Positions 35,430 through 44,099 of a stretch of DNA of 64,000 nt are shown here, piece by piece; within the stretch, counting starts at the first letter, position 1; every line of letters starts with the position of its first letter. A model generated the notes under the pieces. The model searched no databases. It was not told the origin of the DNA and saw only the letters and a program-made list of their open reading frames with translations. The position numbers were made by a program, and so were the translations under genes. This stretch comes from Erysipelotrichia bacterium. GTDB taxonomy: Bacteria; Bacillota_I; Bacilli_A; Erysipelotrichales; Erysipelotrichaceae. The stretch spans positions 22,517-86,516 of the forward strand of contig JAAYOQ010000003.1 of NCBI GenBank assembly GCA_012520255.1. Direction: 5' to 3'.

Positions 35430-36815
35430 CTAAATCAGTCTTTTAATCAATGAATCAATGCTAGCAAATAATTTTTTTAAAGTAGAACTGTTCTCCAATA
35501 CATAATCCGCCAATTCTACCTTCTTCTCTGGCGAAAATTGACTTTTTAGACGTGCATTAATTTCTTTTTCACTCATATTTCTATTTTGAAGCAAGCGTTT
35601 ATAAATTAAATCAATTTTACTGTTGACAGTAACATTACAGTCAAAATATTTATTCCAGTTAACCTCATAAAGTAATGGCACTTCTACAAATAACAACTTT
35701 TCACTTTCATTTTCATAAATCCATTTTTCAATTTCCTGATATATTTTCTGGTGTAAATATTTCTCCACTTTTTCTTTGCTTTCCTGATTGGAAAATATGA
35801 TTTTGGAAAGAAATTTTTTATTTATCTTATCTGGATTACATTTTAAAATATCTGCCAAATCTAAAATTGTCTGGTTTTGTTTTAGAAGCTGAGCATTAAT
35901 ATTATCACTGCTGACAGTCTTATAACCTTTTTGAGTTAAATAATCTATTACTTCTGATTTTCCCGAACCCATACAACCGGTGATAGCTACTACTATCGGT
36001 TCAGGCTTTTGACATATTGGACAGTAATACGTTCCTCTTCCATTAACTTTTTTCTTTAAAATCTTACTTCCACAACAATAACAGGCTTCGTTTTCGCGAC
36101 TGTGAACCATTAAAGATTGTTGGAAAAGTCCACTTACACCCAATGATGAAGTATAGCTTCTAATTGTTGTACCACCCTGTTGAATTGCCTGAACCAGGAC
36201 TTCTCTGGTTGCTTTTAAAACTTCATCCCATTTTCTTTCACTTAAACAACAACTTCTTCTTAAAGGATCTAAACCACACTTAAAACATATTTCATTGGCA
36301 TAAATATTACCGATACCAGCTATTAAAGACTGATCTAAGAGTTTAGTTTTGATATACATCCTATCTTTTTTTGTTAACTGCTTTAAAATTCTTCCATTTA
36401 AATTCTCATCAAATGGTTCAAAGCCTATTTTATCTAAACAGCTTAGATTCTCTTGTTTTTGGTATAAATAGAATTTTCCAAATTTTCTAACATCGTTATA
36501 ATGTAATTCAAGATCTTCCAATTCAAAGATTATATGAGTATGTTTATCCTTTTTTGTTTTCTTTGGATGAATAAAAAACTTTCCTTCCATTCTTAAATGA
36601 GAAACTAAGATATAATCAGTCAAAGTAAAAACTAGAAACTTTCCTCTCCGATCATATTTTTCTATTGTCTGATTTTTTAAAGACAATTTAAAATCTGTAG
36701 GTTCTACATTGGCAATAATGTTATTCCAATATACTTCTACTTTTTTAATTTTTCTATTTCCCAGTTGTTTTTCAAGGGTTCTAACAACAGTTTCAACTTC
36801 TGGTAACTCAGGCAC
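35430..36815 (-). CDS. Fused formamidopyrimidine-DNA glycosylase / dephospho-CoA kinase
   Basis: A single 461-residue frame from GTG 36815 (GGAGGT six bases upstream). Residues 1-270 are Fpg/MutM: PELPEVET at the N-terminus (catalytic Pro and Glu), the helix-two-turn-helix region with SLIAGIGNIYANE, and a four-cysteine zinc finger (CYCCG ... CPICQ, about 243-266). Residues 270-461 are CoaE: P-loop GCMGSGKSEVI (about residue 277), SSDNINAQLL and VEVPLLYE. The junction follows the zinc finger with only a few residues (KPEPIVVAI). It would excise oxidised guanine and also complete CoA synthesis. No stop or frameshift is seen at the joint. polA overlaps by one base (TAGTG). Confidence 0.93.
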   Translation of the reverse strand: MPELPEVETVVRTLEKQLGNRKIKKVEVYWNNIIANVEPTDFKLSLKNQTIEKYDRRGKFLVFTLTDYILVSHLRMEGKFFIHPKKTKKDKHTHIIFELEDLELHYNDVRKFGKFYLYQKQENLSCLDKIGFEPFDENLNGRILKQLTKKDRMYIKTKLLDQSLIAGIGNIYANEICFKCGLDPLRRSCCLSERKWDEVLKATREVLVQAIQQGGTTIRSYTSSLGVSGLFQQSLMVHSRENEACYCCGSKILKKKVNGRGTYYCPICQKPEPIVVAITGCMGSGKSEVIDYLTQKGYKTVSSDNINAQLLKQNQTILDLADILKCNPDKINKKFLSKIIFSNQESKEKVEKYLHQKIYQEIEKWIYENESEKLLFVEVPLLYEVNWNKYFDCNVTVNSKIDLIYKRLLQNRNMSEKEINARLKSQFSPEKKVELADYVLENSSTLKKLFASIDSLIKRLI

Positions 36816-39394
36816 TATATTACCTCCAGCCAATTTTCTCCAAAACTGACATCCACTTTAAGTGGAACTGATAAAGTCATTGCCTGTTCCATCTTTTCTT
36901 TTACAAGCTGTATAACTTCCTTTTTTTCTTCAATCGGCACATTTAAAATAAGTTCATCATGAATTTGAAGAATCAGCTTGGTTTTTAAATTTCTGTTTTT
37001 TATTTCGTTATAGACATTGACCATCGCAACTTTTATTAAATCAGCAGCACTTCCCTGCACTGGAGCATTCATGGCTGCTCTTTTCCCAAATTCTTTGATA
37101 TTGCGATTTTTATGACTGATTTCAGGAATTTCTCTTCTTCTATTTAACAGCGTTGTAACATAACCACTCTGTTCACATTTAGCAATCGTATCATCCATAT
37201 AAATTTTAACCTTGGGATATTTTTCAAAATATGAATCAATGTAGTCTCTGGCAATATTTACAGGAATACCTAAATTTTCTGCCAGTCCAAAAGCACTCAT
37301 TCCATAATCAATTCCGAAATTAATGGCCTTGGCTTGTCTTCTCATTAAAGCAGTAACCTCATGCTCACTTACCCCAAAAACATCCATCGCTGTTTTTGTA
37401 TGCGCATCTAACCCTTTTTTAAAGGCTTCAATCAATCTTTCTTCTTTTGAAAGATGAGCCAGCAATCTCAACTCAATCTGTGAATAATCTGCAGCTACTA
37501 AAACACAATTATCCTCCGGAATAAAGGCACTACGGATAGATGAAGTCTCTTCGCTTCTGATAGATATATTTTGTAAGTTGGGATCACTGCTTGAAAGTCT
37601 GCCTGTTTCAGCCACACATTGATTAAATCTCGTATGTATCTTACCATCTTTTTTGATATACTTCTTCAACCCAAAAGCATAAGTGGAATAGAACTTGGCA
37701 TATTTACGATATTGTAATACCTCTTCAACAATCGGATGAACACCAATCAGTTTACCTAAAGTTCTGGCATCAGTACTTCTTTTTGTCGGTCTGGCCAGTT
37801 TTAATTCATCATAAAGAACTTCCGCCAACTGTTTTGGTGAATTGACATTGAATTGCTTGTTAGCCAGCTGATGAATCCTTTTTTCATAATGACCAATCTT
37901 TTCTGCTGTTTCTTCTGCAATCTCATCTAAGATACTTTCATTGACTCTGATACCAGTGATTTCCATATCAGCTAATATTTCAATCAGTGGTCTTTCGACA
38001 TCAAAATATAAACTTTCCATTTCTTTTTGTCTTAACTCTTTCATCAATAAAGAAGTTAAATAAAACAATCTGCTACTTAAAGCATTTAATTCTGATGAAT
38101 TACTGCTCATATCTGAAAATAAATCTAACTGATTATCCTTCTTTTCTTCATTAACAGTCAAATTATATTTAACTAATAGATTGTCTATATTTTTAACCTT
38201 ACTGTCACATAGGAAAGCTACAACCATTAAGTCGATATTATCACCATTAATCCTGAAATTATTTTTATGGGCTAAATAATACCAGTTTTTCAAATCATAA
38301 AAAACTTTTTGATTATCACCAGTTAAATAATCGATACAGTTTTTACAGTTTATAAAATCTGTAAGCAGAATATTATAGGCAATATTTTCATTGATAATAC
38401 TTATTAACCGATAATCTTCATCAATGCAAAGTAATGCTTTGCCACTTAATTTTTCTTTTTCAATAGTTGTAACTAGGCTGAATTTTCTTTCTTTGAATAT
38501 ATCTGCTTTAGCAGCTTCATTTACTGCAACATCAGATAAATTTACCTTATTTGCTAAAGACTTCATCTGATACTTCAAATAAAATTTATAGGCATCCCTG
38601 GATTCTTTCTGGTACAGACTTTTACTTAAATCGATTTCACTTAAATCAGCATCAACAATAATAGCTGCCAACTCTTTAGATAAGAAAGCTTTTTCTTTAT
38701 CATTGATCAGATTTTCGCGCAACTTTCCTTTTATCTGATCGATATTTTCATAAACTCCTTCAACTGTTCCGTATTCCTTCAACAACCTGGTAGCCGTTTT
38801 ATCTCCCACTTTTGTCACTCCAGGAATATTATCTGAACTATCACCAGCTAAGCCTTTTAAATCAATTATCTGATCAGGAGTCAATTCATATTTTTCAAAT
38901 ACTGCTGCTTCATCCATGCGAGCCATTTCAGTAATTCCTCTCTGCATTAAGAAAACATCGGTATTTTCATCAACAATTTGAAGCAGATCTCTATCTGAAG
39001 TCAGCACTGCTATTTTATATTCCTTATTCTGTTTAGCAATAGAACCAATAATATCATCTGCTTCTAAACCACTTTTTTCATAGTGAGTAATATGTAAAGC
39101 ATCCAAATATTCTCTAATAATTGGAAACTGAGTAATCAAATCATCAGGAGTAGCACTTCTGGTACCTTTATATTCAGGATATAACTGATGTCGATAAGTA
39201 GCTTTGTCACTATCAAAAGCTACAAATACATATTCTGGTTCAACCTCCTTTAAAGCTTTTTGGAGCATCAAAGCAAAACCATAAATCGCATTTGTTGGAA
39301 TACCAGAACTCGTTGACATGCTTTGCCCATATACTGTGGCATAATATGCTCTAAACAACATTGAGTTTCCATCTATTAAAAGTAGTTTTTTCAC
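36815..39394 (-). CDS. polA: DNA polymerase I
   Basis: 859 residues from GTG 39394 (GGAGGT seven bases upstream; ATG 39409 lies within that site). The N-terminal 5'-3' exonuclease has LLLIDGNSMLFRAYYA, FVAFDSDKATYRHQLYPEYKG and GLAGDSSDNIPGV. The middle 3'-5' exonuclease-like domain appears degenerate, as in most Gram-positives. The polymerase has motif A AADYSQIELRLLAHLS, the O-helix RRQAKAINFGIDYGMSAFGLA and motif C QIHDELILNVP. It acts in Okazaki-fragment processing and repair, and is translationally coupled to mutM-coaE. Confidence 0.96.
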   Translation of the reverse strand: MKKLLLIDGNSMLFRAYYATVYGQSMSTSSGIPTNAIYGFALMLQKALKEVEPEYVFVAFDSDKATYRHQLYPEYKGTRSATPDDLITQFPIIREYLDALHITHYEKSGLEADDIIGSIAKQNKEYKIAVLTSDRDLLQIVDENTDVFLMQRGITEMARMDEAAVFEKYELTPDQIIDLKGLAGDSSDNIPGVTKVGDKTATRLLKEYGTVEGVYENIDQIKGKLRENLINDKEKAFLSKELAAIIVDADLSEIDLSKSLYQKESRDAYKFYLKYQMKSLANKVNLSDVAVNEAAKADIFKERKFSLVTTIEKEKLSGKALLCIDEDYRLISIINENIAYNILLTDFINCKNCIDYLTGDNQKVFYDLKNWYYLAHKNNFRINGDNIDLMVVAFLCDSKVKNIDNLLVKYNLTVNEEKKDNQLDLFSDMSSNSSELNALSSRLFYLTSLLMKELRQKEMESLYFDVERPLIEILADMEITGIRVNESILDEIAEETAEKIGHYEKRIHQLANKQFNVNSPKQLAEVLYDELKLARPTKRSTDARTLGKLIGVHPIVEEVLQYRKYAKFYSTYAFGLKKYIKKDGKIHTRFNQCVAETGRLSSSDPNLQNISIRSEETSSIRSAFIPEDNCVLVAADYSQIELRLLAHLSKEERLIEAFKKGLDAHTKTAMDVFGVSEHEVTALMRRQAKAINFGIDYGMSAFGLAENLGIPVNIARDYIDSYFEKYPKVKIYMDDTIAKCEQSGYVTTLLNRRREIPEISHKNRNIKEFGKRAAMNAPVQGSAADLIKVAMVNVYNEIKNRNLKTKLILQIHDELILNVPIEEKKEVIQLVKEKMEQAMTLSVPLKVDVSFGENWLEVI

Positions 39395-39414
39395 TTTAAC
39401 CACCTCCATGTGAA

Positions 39415-39438
39415 AATAGAAGTTTCTAAACTCCTATT
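39415..39438 (-). terminator. Hairpin after the ZnuA-like gene
   Basis: Minus-strand stem AATAGGAGTT / AACTTCTATT (arms 39429-39438 and 39415-39424) with a four-base loop and TTTT. The stop codon of the upstream gene lies in the first arm. The short T run makes termination before polA uncertain. Confidence 0.45.
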
Positions 39439-40393
39439 TAAAAGCATTTTCTAAAGCTGTAAGATTTTCATACATTATCGTAATATAATTTTTATTCTTT
39501 TCGACATCATCACTCGATAAGATTGATAAAGAAGAAAGTTCAATTACCTCAAGTTTCAATTCATCTTTCACCTGATTGAATAATTCCTGATACATTTCAG
39601 GTAAAGTATCATCACACACAATATACTTGACTTCATTTTCTATGATTTCATTTTTTATAACATCTAATTGCTGTTCTGTTGGTAAAACACCGTATTTAGA
39701 TATGACTAATGGATATATTTCCATACCATATAACTTTTGCCAATTGCCAAAACATGGTGTTACGGTAACGATTTTTACATTCAACATATCTTTTAATGAT
39801 TGATATTCAGCATCCATCCTGACAAAAGTGGTTTGCAGCTCTTTAAAATTATTTTCAAAAGTAAGAGTATCTTCCGGATAATAAGCCTTCAGCCAATCTT
39901 TGATTGTTGAAGCCATTGAACTCATCGCAATGGGATCAAGCCAGATGAATGGATCTTTGGTGTATATATCAACGTATTCAAAACATTCATCTTCATAATA
40001 ATCAGTCTCTTTAAAAGTAAAAACATTATCAACTTCTAATTTGGTATATCGTTTAAAACCATAAATCGCTGATAAATTAGCTAAGTCAATAACTTCGCAA
40101 TCATAGCTGTACAAAATATCGTGATAAACATCTAGATAAGGTTCTAATTCGTTAATATATAAAAATAAAGTTGTTCTTGATAAAATTTCATCATAATTCT
40201 TTACCAGTTTAGCATTTTGAATATATTCATCAGTACTGATATATTCAACATTTACTTTATCACCTGCAATTTGTTCAACCAGATATTTAACTGCATAAAC
40301 AGTGGTCGTGATGGTTGCTTTTTCATTTACACAACCTGAAAGGTTAATTGTTAAAAATGCCATAATTAAGATTACTGATAGTTTTCTTTTCAT
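39434..40393 (-). CDS. Metal-type (ZnuA-like) binding lipoprotein lacking the metal histidines
   Basis: 319-residue lipoprotein (lipobox LSGC, Cys about residue 21) of the cluster A-I binding-protein family, normally zinc or manganese receptors. The scaffold is clear: TTVYAVKYLVEQIAGDKVNV, DPFIWLDPIAMSSMA and the second lobe from IVTVTPCFGNWQKLYGM. Where the family has ligand histidines (DPHxWLDP, NxHxFEP and HxAFxYL) this protein has DPFIWLDP, TDEYIQNA and TPCFGNWQ. Only one His is present in the whole protein (DVYHDI). No ATPase or permease gene is adjacent. It may bind metal differently or bind something else. GGAGG precedes ATG 40393, with an extended -10 (TGGTATAAT) at about 40413. Confidence 0.8.
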   Translation of the reverse strand: MKRKLSVILIMAFLTINLSGCVNEKATITTTVYAVKYLVEQIAGDKVNVEYISTDEYIQNAKLVKNYDEILSRTTLFLYINELEPYLDVYHDILYSYDCEVIDLANLSAIYGFKRYTKLEVDNVFTFKETDYYEDECFEYVDIYTKDPFIWLDPIAMSSMASTIKDWLKAYYPEDTLTFENNFKELQTTFVRMDAEYQSLKDMLNVKIVTVTPCFGNWQKLYGMEIYPLVISKYGVLPTEQQLDVIKNEIIENEVKYIVCDDTLPEMYQELFNQVKDELKLEVIELSSLSILSSDDVEKNKNYITIMYENLTALENAFK

Positions 40394-40470
40394 AACATTA
40401 CCTCCAAGAAATATTATACCACATAACTTAACTTAATATATCTTTCAAAATGTATTATTAATGTCCAAAA

Positions 40471-40497
40471 CAAAAATGAGTTTTTCACTCATTTTTT
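40471..40497 (-). terminator. Terminator of radC
   Basis: Nine-base stem AAAATGAGT / ACTCATTTT (40473-40481, 40487-40495) with a five-base loop; the minus strand continues TTTTTG. It lies 80 bases after the radC stop. Confidence 0.7.
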
Positions 40498-40576
40498 CAC
40501 TTATTTTTATTAATTTTAATTTCAGCAACACTATTAAAAATAAATATTGAAAGACAAATATAGTACTGAAGTTTTT

Positions 40577-41257
40577 CTAATATCTGATTTTACCTTTTTC
40601 AGCATAGCTGTAATAACTGTCAAAACTGACAATTATATGATCAATTAAAGGAACATTCATCAATATTCCAGCTTGCTGAAGCTGGTAAGTAGTTTTATCA
40701 TCAGCAATAGATGGTTCAATAAACTGTGATGGATGATTATGAGCAATTATGACTTTTTGTGCATCTTTTTTTATAGCTTCAGAAAACACTTCCGCAGCAT
40801 TTATTGCCACACTGTTGCTACTGCCTTTATAGATATCGGTATAGCCGGTTATCTGATTTTTGTTGTTTAAAAAAACAACTACAAAATACTCCTGATTTTT
40901 ACTTCCAATATGCTTTTTCAGCCACTCAATTAGAATTTCAGGTTCTTTAACTATATCCCTGTTCAACACTTCTAAATAGTTCATTCTTCTGACTAATTCC
41001 AGTGAAGCTGTTATTTGAGCAGCTTTAGCTAAACCAATACCTTTAAACTGCATTAATTGCTGAATTGATAATTTCATTAAACCATTTATGCCGCCAGTCT
41101 GATTTAATATCTTATTTGCCAGTTCAACAGATGAACAACCCTTTGTACCACTTTTTATTATCAAGGCTAATAATTCACTATCAGAAAGTGATTCAATGCC
41201 ATTATTTACAGCTTTTTCTCGCGGTCGAATCGATTTATCCCAATTTTTAACACTCAT
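40577..41257 (-). CDS. radC: RadC family JAB-domain protein
   Basis: 226 residues from ATG 41257, the usual RadC length. The N-terminal helix-hairpin-helix (SIQQLMQFKGIGLAKAAQI, about residues 65-83) is followed by the JAB/MPN+ metalloprotease-like domain with the metal motif IIAHNHPSQFIEPSIADD (about 170). The biochemical role is unsettled despite the DNA-repair name. A longer TTG start at 41356 would overlap a small ORF in another frame. No purine-rich ribosome site precedes ATG 41257, so translation may be coupled to the small ORF ending 19 bases earlier. Confidence 0.9.
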   Translation of the reverse strand: MSVKNWDKSIRPREKAVNNGIESLSDSELLALIIKSGTKGCSSVELANKILNQTGGINGLMKLSIQQLMQFKGIGLAKAAQITASLELVRRMNYLEVLNRDIVKEPEILIEWLKKHIGSKNQEYFVVVFLNNKNQITGYTDIYKGSSNSVAINAAEVFSEAIKKDAQKVIIAHNHPSQFIEPSIADDKTTYQLQQAGILMNVPLIDHIIVSFDSYYSYAEKGKIRY

Positions 41258-41276
41258 AAAGGAGGTAACATCTTTC

Positions 41277-41396
41277 TCATCTGAATGTGATTCTGACTTT
41301 GTTGAAACTGAAACTTCCACTATTAGCAAATGCCAATTTAAATACTGCAATGGCAAAAGCGATCAATGTTAATAAAGTAAAAATATTTTTTATCAC
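41277..41396 (-). CDS. 39-residue hydrophobic peptide upstream of radC
   Basis: GTG start at 41396 with GGAGG seven bases upstream, stop TGA at 41277. The N-terminal half is a membrane segment (IFTLLTLIAFAIAVFKLAFA) and the C-terminal half is polar and basic (FNKVRITFR). It starts 1 base after the preceding 39-residue ORF and ends 19 bases before radC. No family is recognised. The good ribosome site and tight packing are the evidence. Confidence 0.55.
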   Translation of the reverse strand: MIKNIFTLLTLIAFAIAVFKLAFANSGSFSFNKVRITFR

Positions 41397-41397
41397 C

Positions 41398-41517
41398 CTA
41401 ATTCCTCCATCCTATTGAAAAACCAAAAAATTTAATCATTCCTTTACTTGAAGTCAATATCTTCAAAGATAAATATGCAAGTAAGGGAATCGCAATGCCT
41501 TTTATAAACTTAATCAT
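41398..41517 (-). CDS. 39-residue peptide, first of two small ORFs before radC
   Basis: ATG 41517 preceded by AGGAGGT eight bases away, stop TAG at 41398. The peptide is basic and hydrophobic (MIKFIKGIAIPLLAYLSLKI, then KGMIKFFGF). It lies directly before the second small ORF in the same orientation. No family is recognised. It may be a membrane peptide or a leader for radC. Confidence 0.55.
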   Translation of the reverse strand: MIKFIKGIAIPLLAYLSLKILTSSKGMIKFFGFSIGWRN

Positions 41518-41680
41518 TGATAGTTACCTCCTATTTAATATTCGTTCTTAAAGTAAAATAATCCTATTTTATTATTGTTTATATTCTTGCTTTAACAATG
41601 ATAACTATCAAATATATACATTAATTTTGTTTAGATAAAAAATTAGTCTATTTTTTCATTTAGTTTTAAAAAGTATAAAT

Positions 41681-41693
41681 TTTAAACCAATTT
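41681..41693. promoter_or_regulatory. Candidate AraC-regulator site upstream of the KbaZ-like gene
   Basis: TTTAAACCAATTT at 41681-41693 recurs with one change (TTTAAACCGATTT) between the PTS operon and araC at 45489-45501, and as TAAACTAATTT at 48509-48519 before agaS. A related AAAATTAGTCTATT on the plus strand lies at 41637-41650. All lie outside genes of the sugar locus. Confidence 0.4.
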
Positions 41694-41735
41694 ATAACCT
41701 GCATTTGTGATAAGATATCAATAGGAGGTATATTT

Positions 41736-43061
41736 ATGAATAATCATCCATTGAAAAAGATAGTAACACATCAAAAAAATAACGATCCTGTTGGGATCTA
41801 CTCAGTGTGTAGTGCTAATGCTTTTGTAATTAGAGCAGCATTAAGAAGAGGTTTGCAAACAAAAACTCCTGTATTGATTGAAGCGACAAGTAATCAAGTC
41901 AACCAATATGGTGGTTATACAGGAATGAAACCCGAAGACTTCAGAGAGTTTGTATTTGAAATTGCGAAAGAAGAAAACTTCCCAGTAAAAAACATCATAC
42001 TTGGTGGAGATCATTTAGGACCATTAACATGGGCATCACTGAATGAGGCCGAAGCAATGAAAGAAGCCAGCAAACTTATTGAATTGTATGTACTTGCAGG
42101 TTACACAAAAATTCACATCGACACTTCTATGAGACTGAATGATGATGATGTAAATGAAGCTCTTTCAACAGAAGTTATCGCAAAAAGAGGTGCTCTACTA
42201 GCAGAGGTTGCTGAAAATGCTTACAAAGAATTATTGAAAACAGATCCTGATGCTACTGCACCGGTATACATTGTAGGTAGTGAAGTTCCAATTCCTGGAG
42301 GAGCTACTGCAGAAACTGTGGAAACAGAAGTACAGGTTACAAAAGTTGAAGACTTCAAAGCTACATATGATACATTCAAAAAAGCTTTTGCTGAAAGAAA
42401 TCTGCATGATGCCTGGAAAAATGTCGTAGCTATAGTTGTACAGCCTGGAGTTGAAGAAAAAGATGCGGGGTGTACAGAATACGATAGAAATAAAGCCAAA
42501 GATTTAATGGATTCAATCAAAGAATATGACAACGTCATATTTGAAGGCCATTCAACAGATTACCAAACAAAACAAGGTTTAAGAGAACTGATTGAAGATG
42601 GCGTTGGAGTATTAAAAGTTGGACCTGGCTTAACATTTGCAGCTAGAGAAGCCTTATATGCTTTAGCATTTGCGGAAAAAGAACAATATAAGGATACTGA
42701 TGTCAAACAAAGTAATTTTATCGAAGTATTAGATAAAGAAATGTTAAAGAATCCTAAAAACTGGCAAAAACACTATACTGGCACACCTCAAGAAATTGCC
42801 TTAAAACGTAAGTATTCATTCTCAGACAGGTCAAGATATTATATGCCTACTGAAAGTGTAACTGAAGCAACTGAAATACTGTTAAATAACTTTAAAGATG
42901 GCGTACCACTAAATCTATTAAGTCAGTTTATGCCAATTCAATATACTAAAGTTAGAGATAGAGTAATAAAAAATAATCCTGAGGATCTTATTATTGACAG
43001 AATCGTAAATACAATTGATGAGTATTTACAGGCAACAAATCAAGATAAACTTTGGATTTAA
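41736..43061 (+). CDS. D-tagatose-1,6-bisphosphate aldolase subunit, GatZ/KbaZ family
   Basis: 441 residues of the GatZ/KbaZ/AgaZ family. Landmarks: VGIYSVCSANAFVIRAAL (about residues 19-36), VLIEATSNQVNQYGGYTGM, IILGGDHLGPLTW (about 87-99) and FEGHSTDYQT. In enterobacteria this protein is the non-catalytic partner of the class II aldolase GatY/KbaY and splits tagatose 1,6-bisphosphate to triose phosphates. No GatY/KbaY gene is in the window, so it may act alone, or with a distant partner. AGGAGG lies seven bases before ATG 41736. It is a single-gene unit near the amino-sugar PTS. Confidence 0.88.
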   Translation: MNNHPLKKIVTHQKNNDPVGIYSVCSANAFVIRAALRRGLQTKTPVLIEATSNQVNQYGGYTGMKPEDFREFVFEIAKEENFPVKNIILGGDHLGPLTWASLNEAEAMKEASKLIELYVLAGYTKIHIDTSMRLNDDDVNEALSTEVIAKRGALLAEVAENAYKELLKTDPDATAPVYIVGSEVPIPGGATAETVETEVQVTKVEDFKATYDTFKKAFAERNLHDAWKNVVAIVVQPGVEEKDAGCTEYDRNKAKDLMDSIKEYDNVIFEGHSTDYQTKQGLRELIEDGVGVLKVGPGLTFAAREALYALAFAEKEQYKDTDVKQSNFIEVLDKEMLKNPKNWQKHYTGTPQEIALKRKYSFSDRSRYYMPTESVTEATEILLNNFKDGVPLNLLSQFMPIQYTKVRDRVIKNNPEDLIIDRIVNTIDEYLQATNQDKLWI

Positions 43062-43072
43062 TAATTAGAAAA

Positions 43073-43108
43073 AGACCCTCAATCGATTAACTGGTTGAAG
43101 GTTTTTTT
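43073..43108 (+). terminator. Terminator of the KbaZ-like gene
   Basis: Stem ACCCTCAATC / GGTTGAAGGT (43075-43084, 43093-43102; one mismatch, one wobble) with an eight-base loop and seven Ts. Confidence 0.75.
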
Positions 43109-43172
43109 ATGCTGAAATATAAGTATGTAGTCAGTATAAAGCAGTTATATGCTTTAAAATACTGCTCACAAT

Positions 43173-43198
43173 TAAAAAAGAGGCAATGCGCCTCTTTA
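43173..43198 (-). terminator. Terminator of the PTS IIB-IIC-IID operon
   Basis: Eight-base stem AAAGAGGC / GCCTCTTT (43177-43184, 43190-43197), five-base loop, six Ts on the minus strand; near-symmetrical, so it may act on both strands. Confidence 0.75.
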
Positions 43199-43244
43199 TT
43201 TTGAAGGTTCAGAGTTTTATTTCAAAATTTACTCTTTTGGGAGA

Positions 43245-44099
43245 CTAGTACCATTTAATAAATGGTGTATAAGCTCCGCCCCAAATGCCAAAGAATGCTC
43301 CAACAAGACCAAGAATCAGTAGCAAGCCGATACATTTAACTGTTGACCAGCCTTTTTTCTTGATTAAGTAGTAAACCATTAAAGTAAGTAGTAGAGGAAC
43401 TAATTGAGGTAAAATACCATCTAAAATTGCCTGAACACTTCTTAATGCTTCACCATCCTGTACTTCAATTTTAATTGTTGTAGCACCATAGTTACAAGTT
43501 AATGCACCAACTACAAATACCCCTAACATACTAGCAGCATGAGTAAATTCTTTTGCATTTCTTGTTAATACTTCAATTGCTGATGTTCCTAGGTCATATG
43601 ACATATACATTAACCAGTAACGAACTGCAAATTGTACTCCGTTAAAGATCAGTAAGAATAATACTGGAGCAAAAACGTTTCCTTCAATTGCCATATTTGA
43701 TGTAATACCAGCAGCAATTGGAAGTACTGTAAACCAGAAAATAGCATCACCAATACCACCTAAAGGTCCCATAGCAGCAACACGTACTGCACGGATAGTA
43801 GCGATATCAGCTTTTTGTTGTTCTAATGACAATACTAATCCCATAACAAATGTTACCAAGAATGGGTGAGTATTAAAGAACTCTAAGTTATGTGTCATAG
43901 AAGCAGCTAAGTCTTCTTTGTTTGTGTGGATTTTTTCTAAGCCTGGAAGAATTCCATATAGCCATCCAGCAGCCTGCATTCTTTCATAGTTGAATGATGC
44001 TTGTAAGAATAATGATCTGATGACCATTTTATTTAACGTTGCACGATCTAATGGTTGTGCAGGGGTTAAATCTTTATATGTATATACGTTAGATTCCAT
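43245..44099 (-). CDS. PTS mannose/fructose/sorbose family, IID component
   Basis: 284 residues from ATG 44099 (GGAGGT seven bases upstream). The family signature is present in LNKMVIRSLFLQASFNYERMQAAGW (split over residues 21-45) and MGPLGGIGDAIFWFTVLPI (about 129-147); the C-terminus carries the membrane segments. With IIC it forms the sugar channel that is phosphorylated via IIB. The likely substrate is galactosamine or N-acetylgalactosamine, judged from AgaS and the tagatose aldolase nearby; this is inference. It overlaps IIC by 11 bases. Confidence 0.93.
   Translation of the reverse strand: MESNVYTYKDLTPAQPLDRATLNKMVIRSLFLQASFNYERMQAAGWLYGILPGLEKIHTNKEDLAASMTHNLEFFNTHPFLVTFVMGLVLSLEQQKADIATIRAVRVAAMGPLGGIGDAIFWFTVLPIAAGITSNMAIEGNVFAPVLFLLIFNGVQFAVRYWLMYMSYDLGTSAIEVLTRNAKEFTHAASMLGVFVVGALTCNYGATTIKIEVQDGEALRSVQAILDGILPQLVPLLLTLMVYYLIKKKGWSTVKCIGLLLILGLVGAFFGIWGGAYTPFIKWY

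Noticed and set aside
40394..40576. Gene in the gap between the ZnuA-like gene and radC
   Set aside because: Only a terminator and an extended -10 are seen; no frame with a ribosome site.
41258..41356. 33-codon extension of RadC from TTG 41356
   Set aside because: It overlaps a small ORF with a better ribosome site in another frame, and RadC proteins normally begin near ATG 41257.
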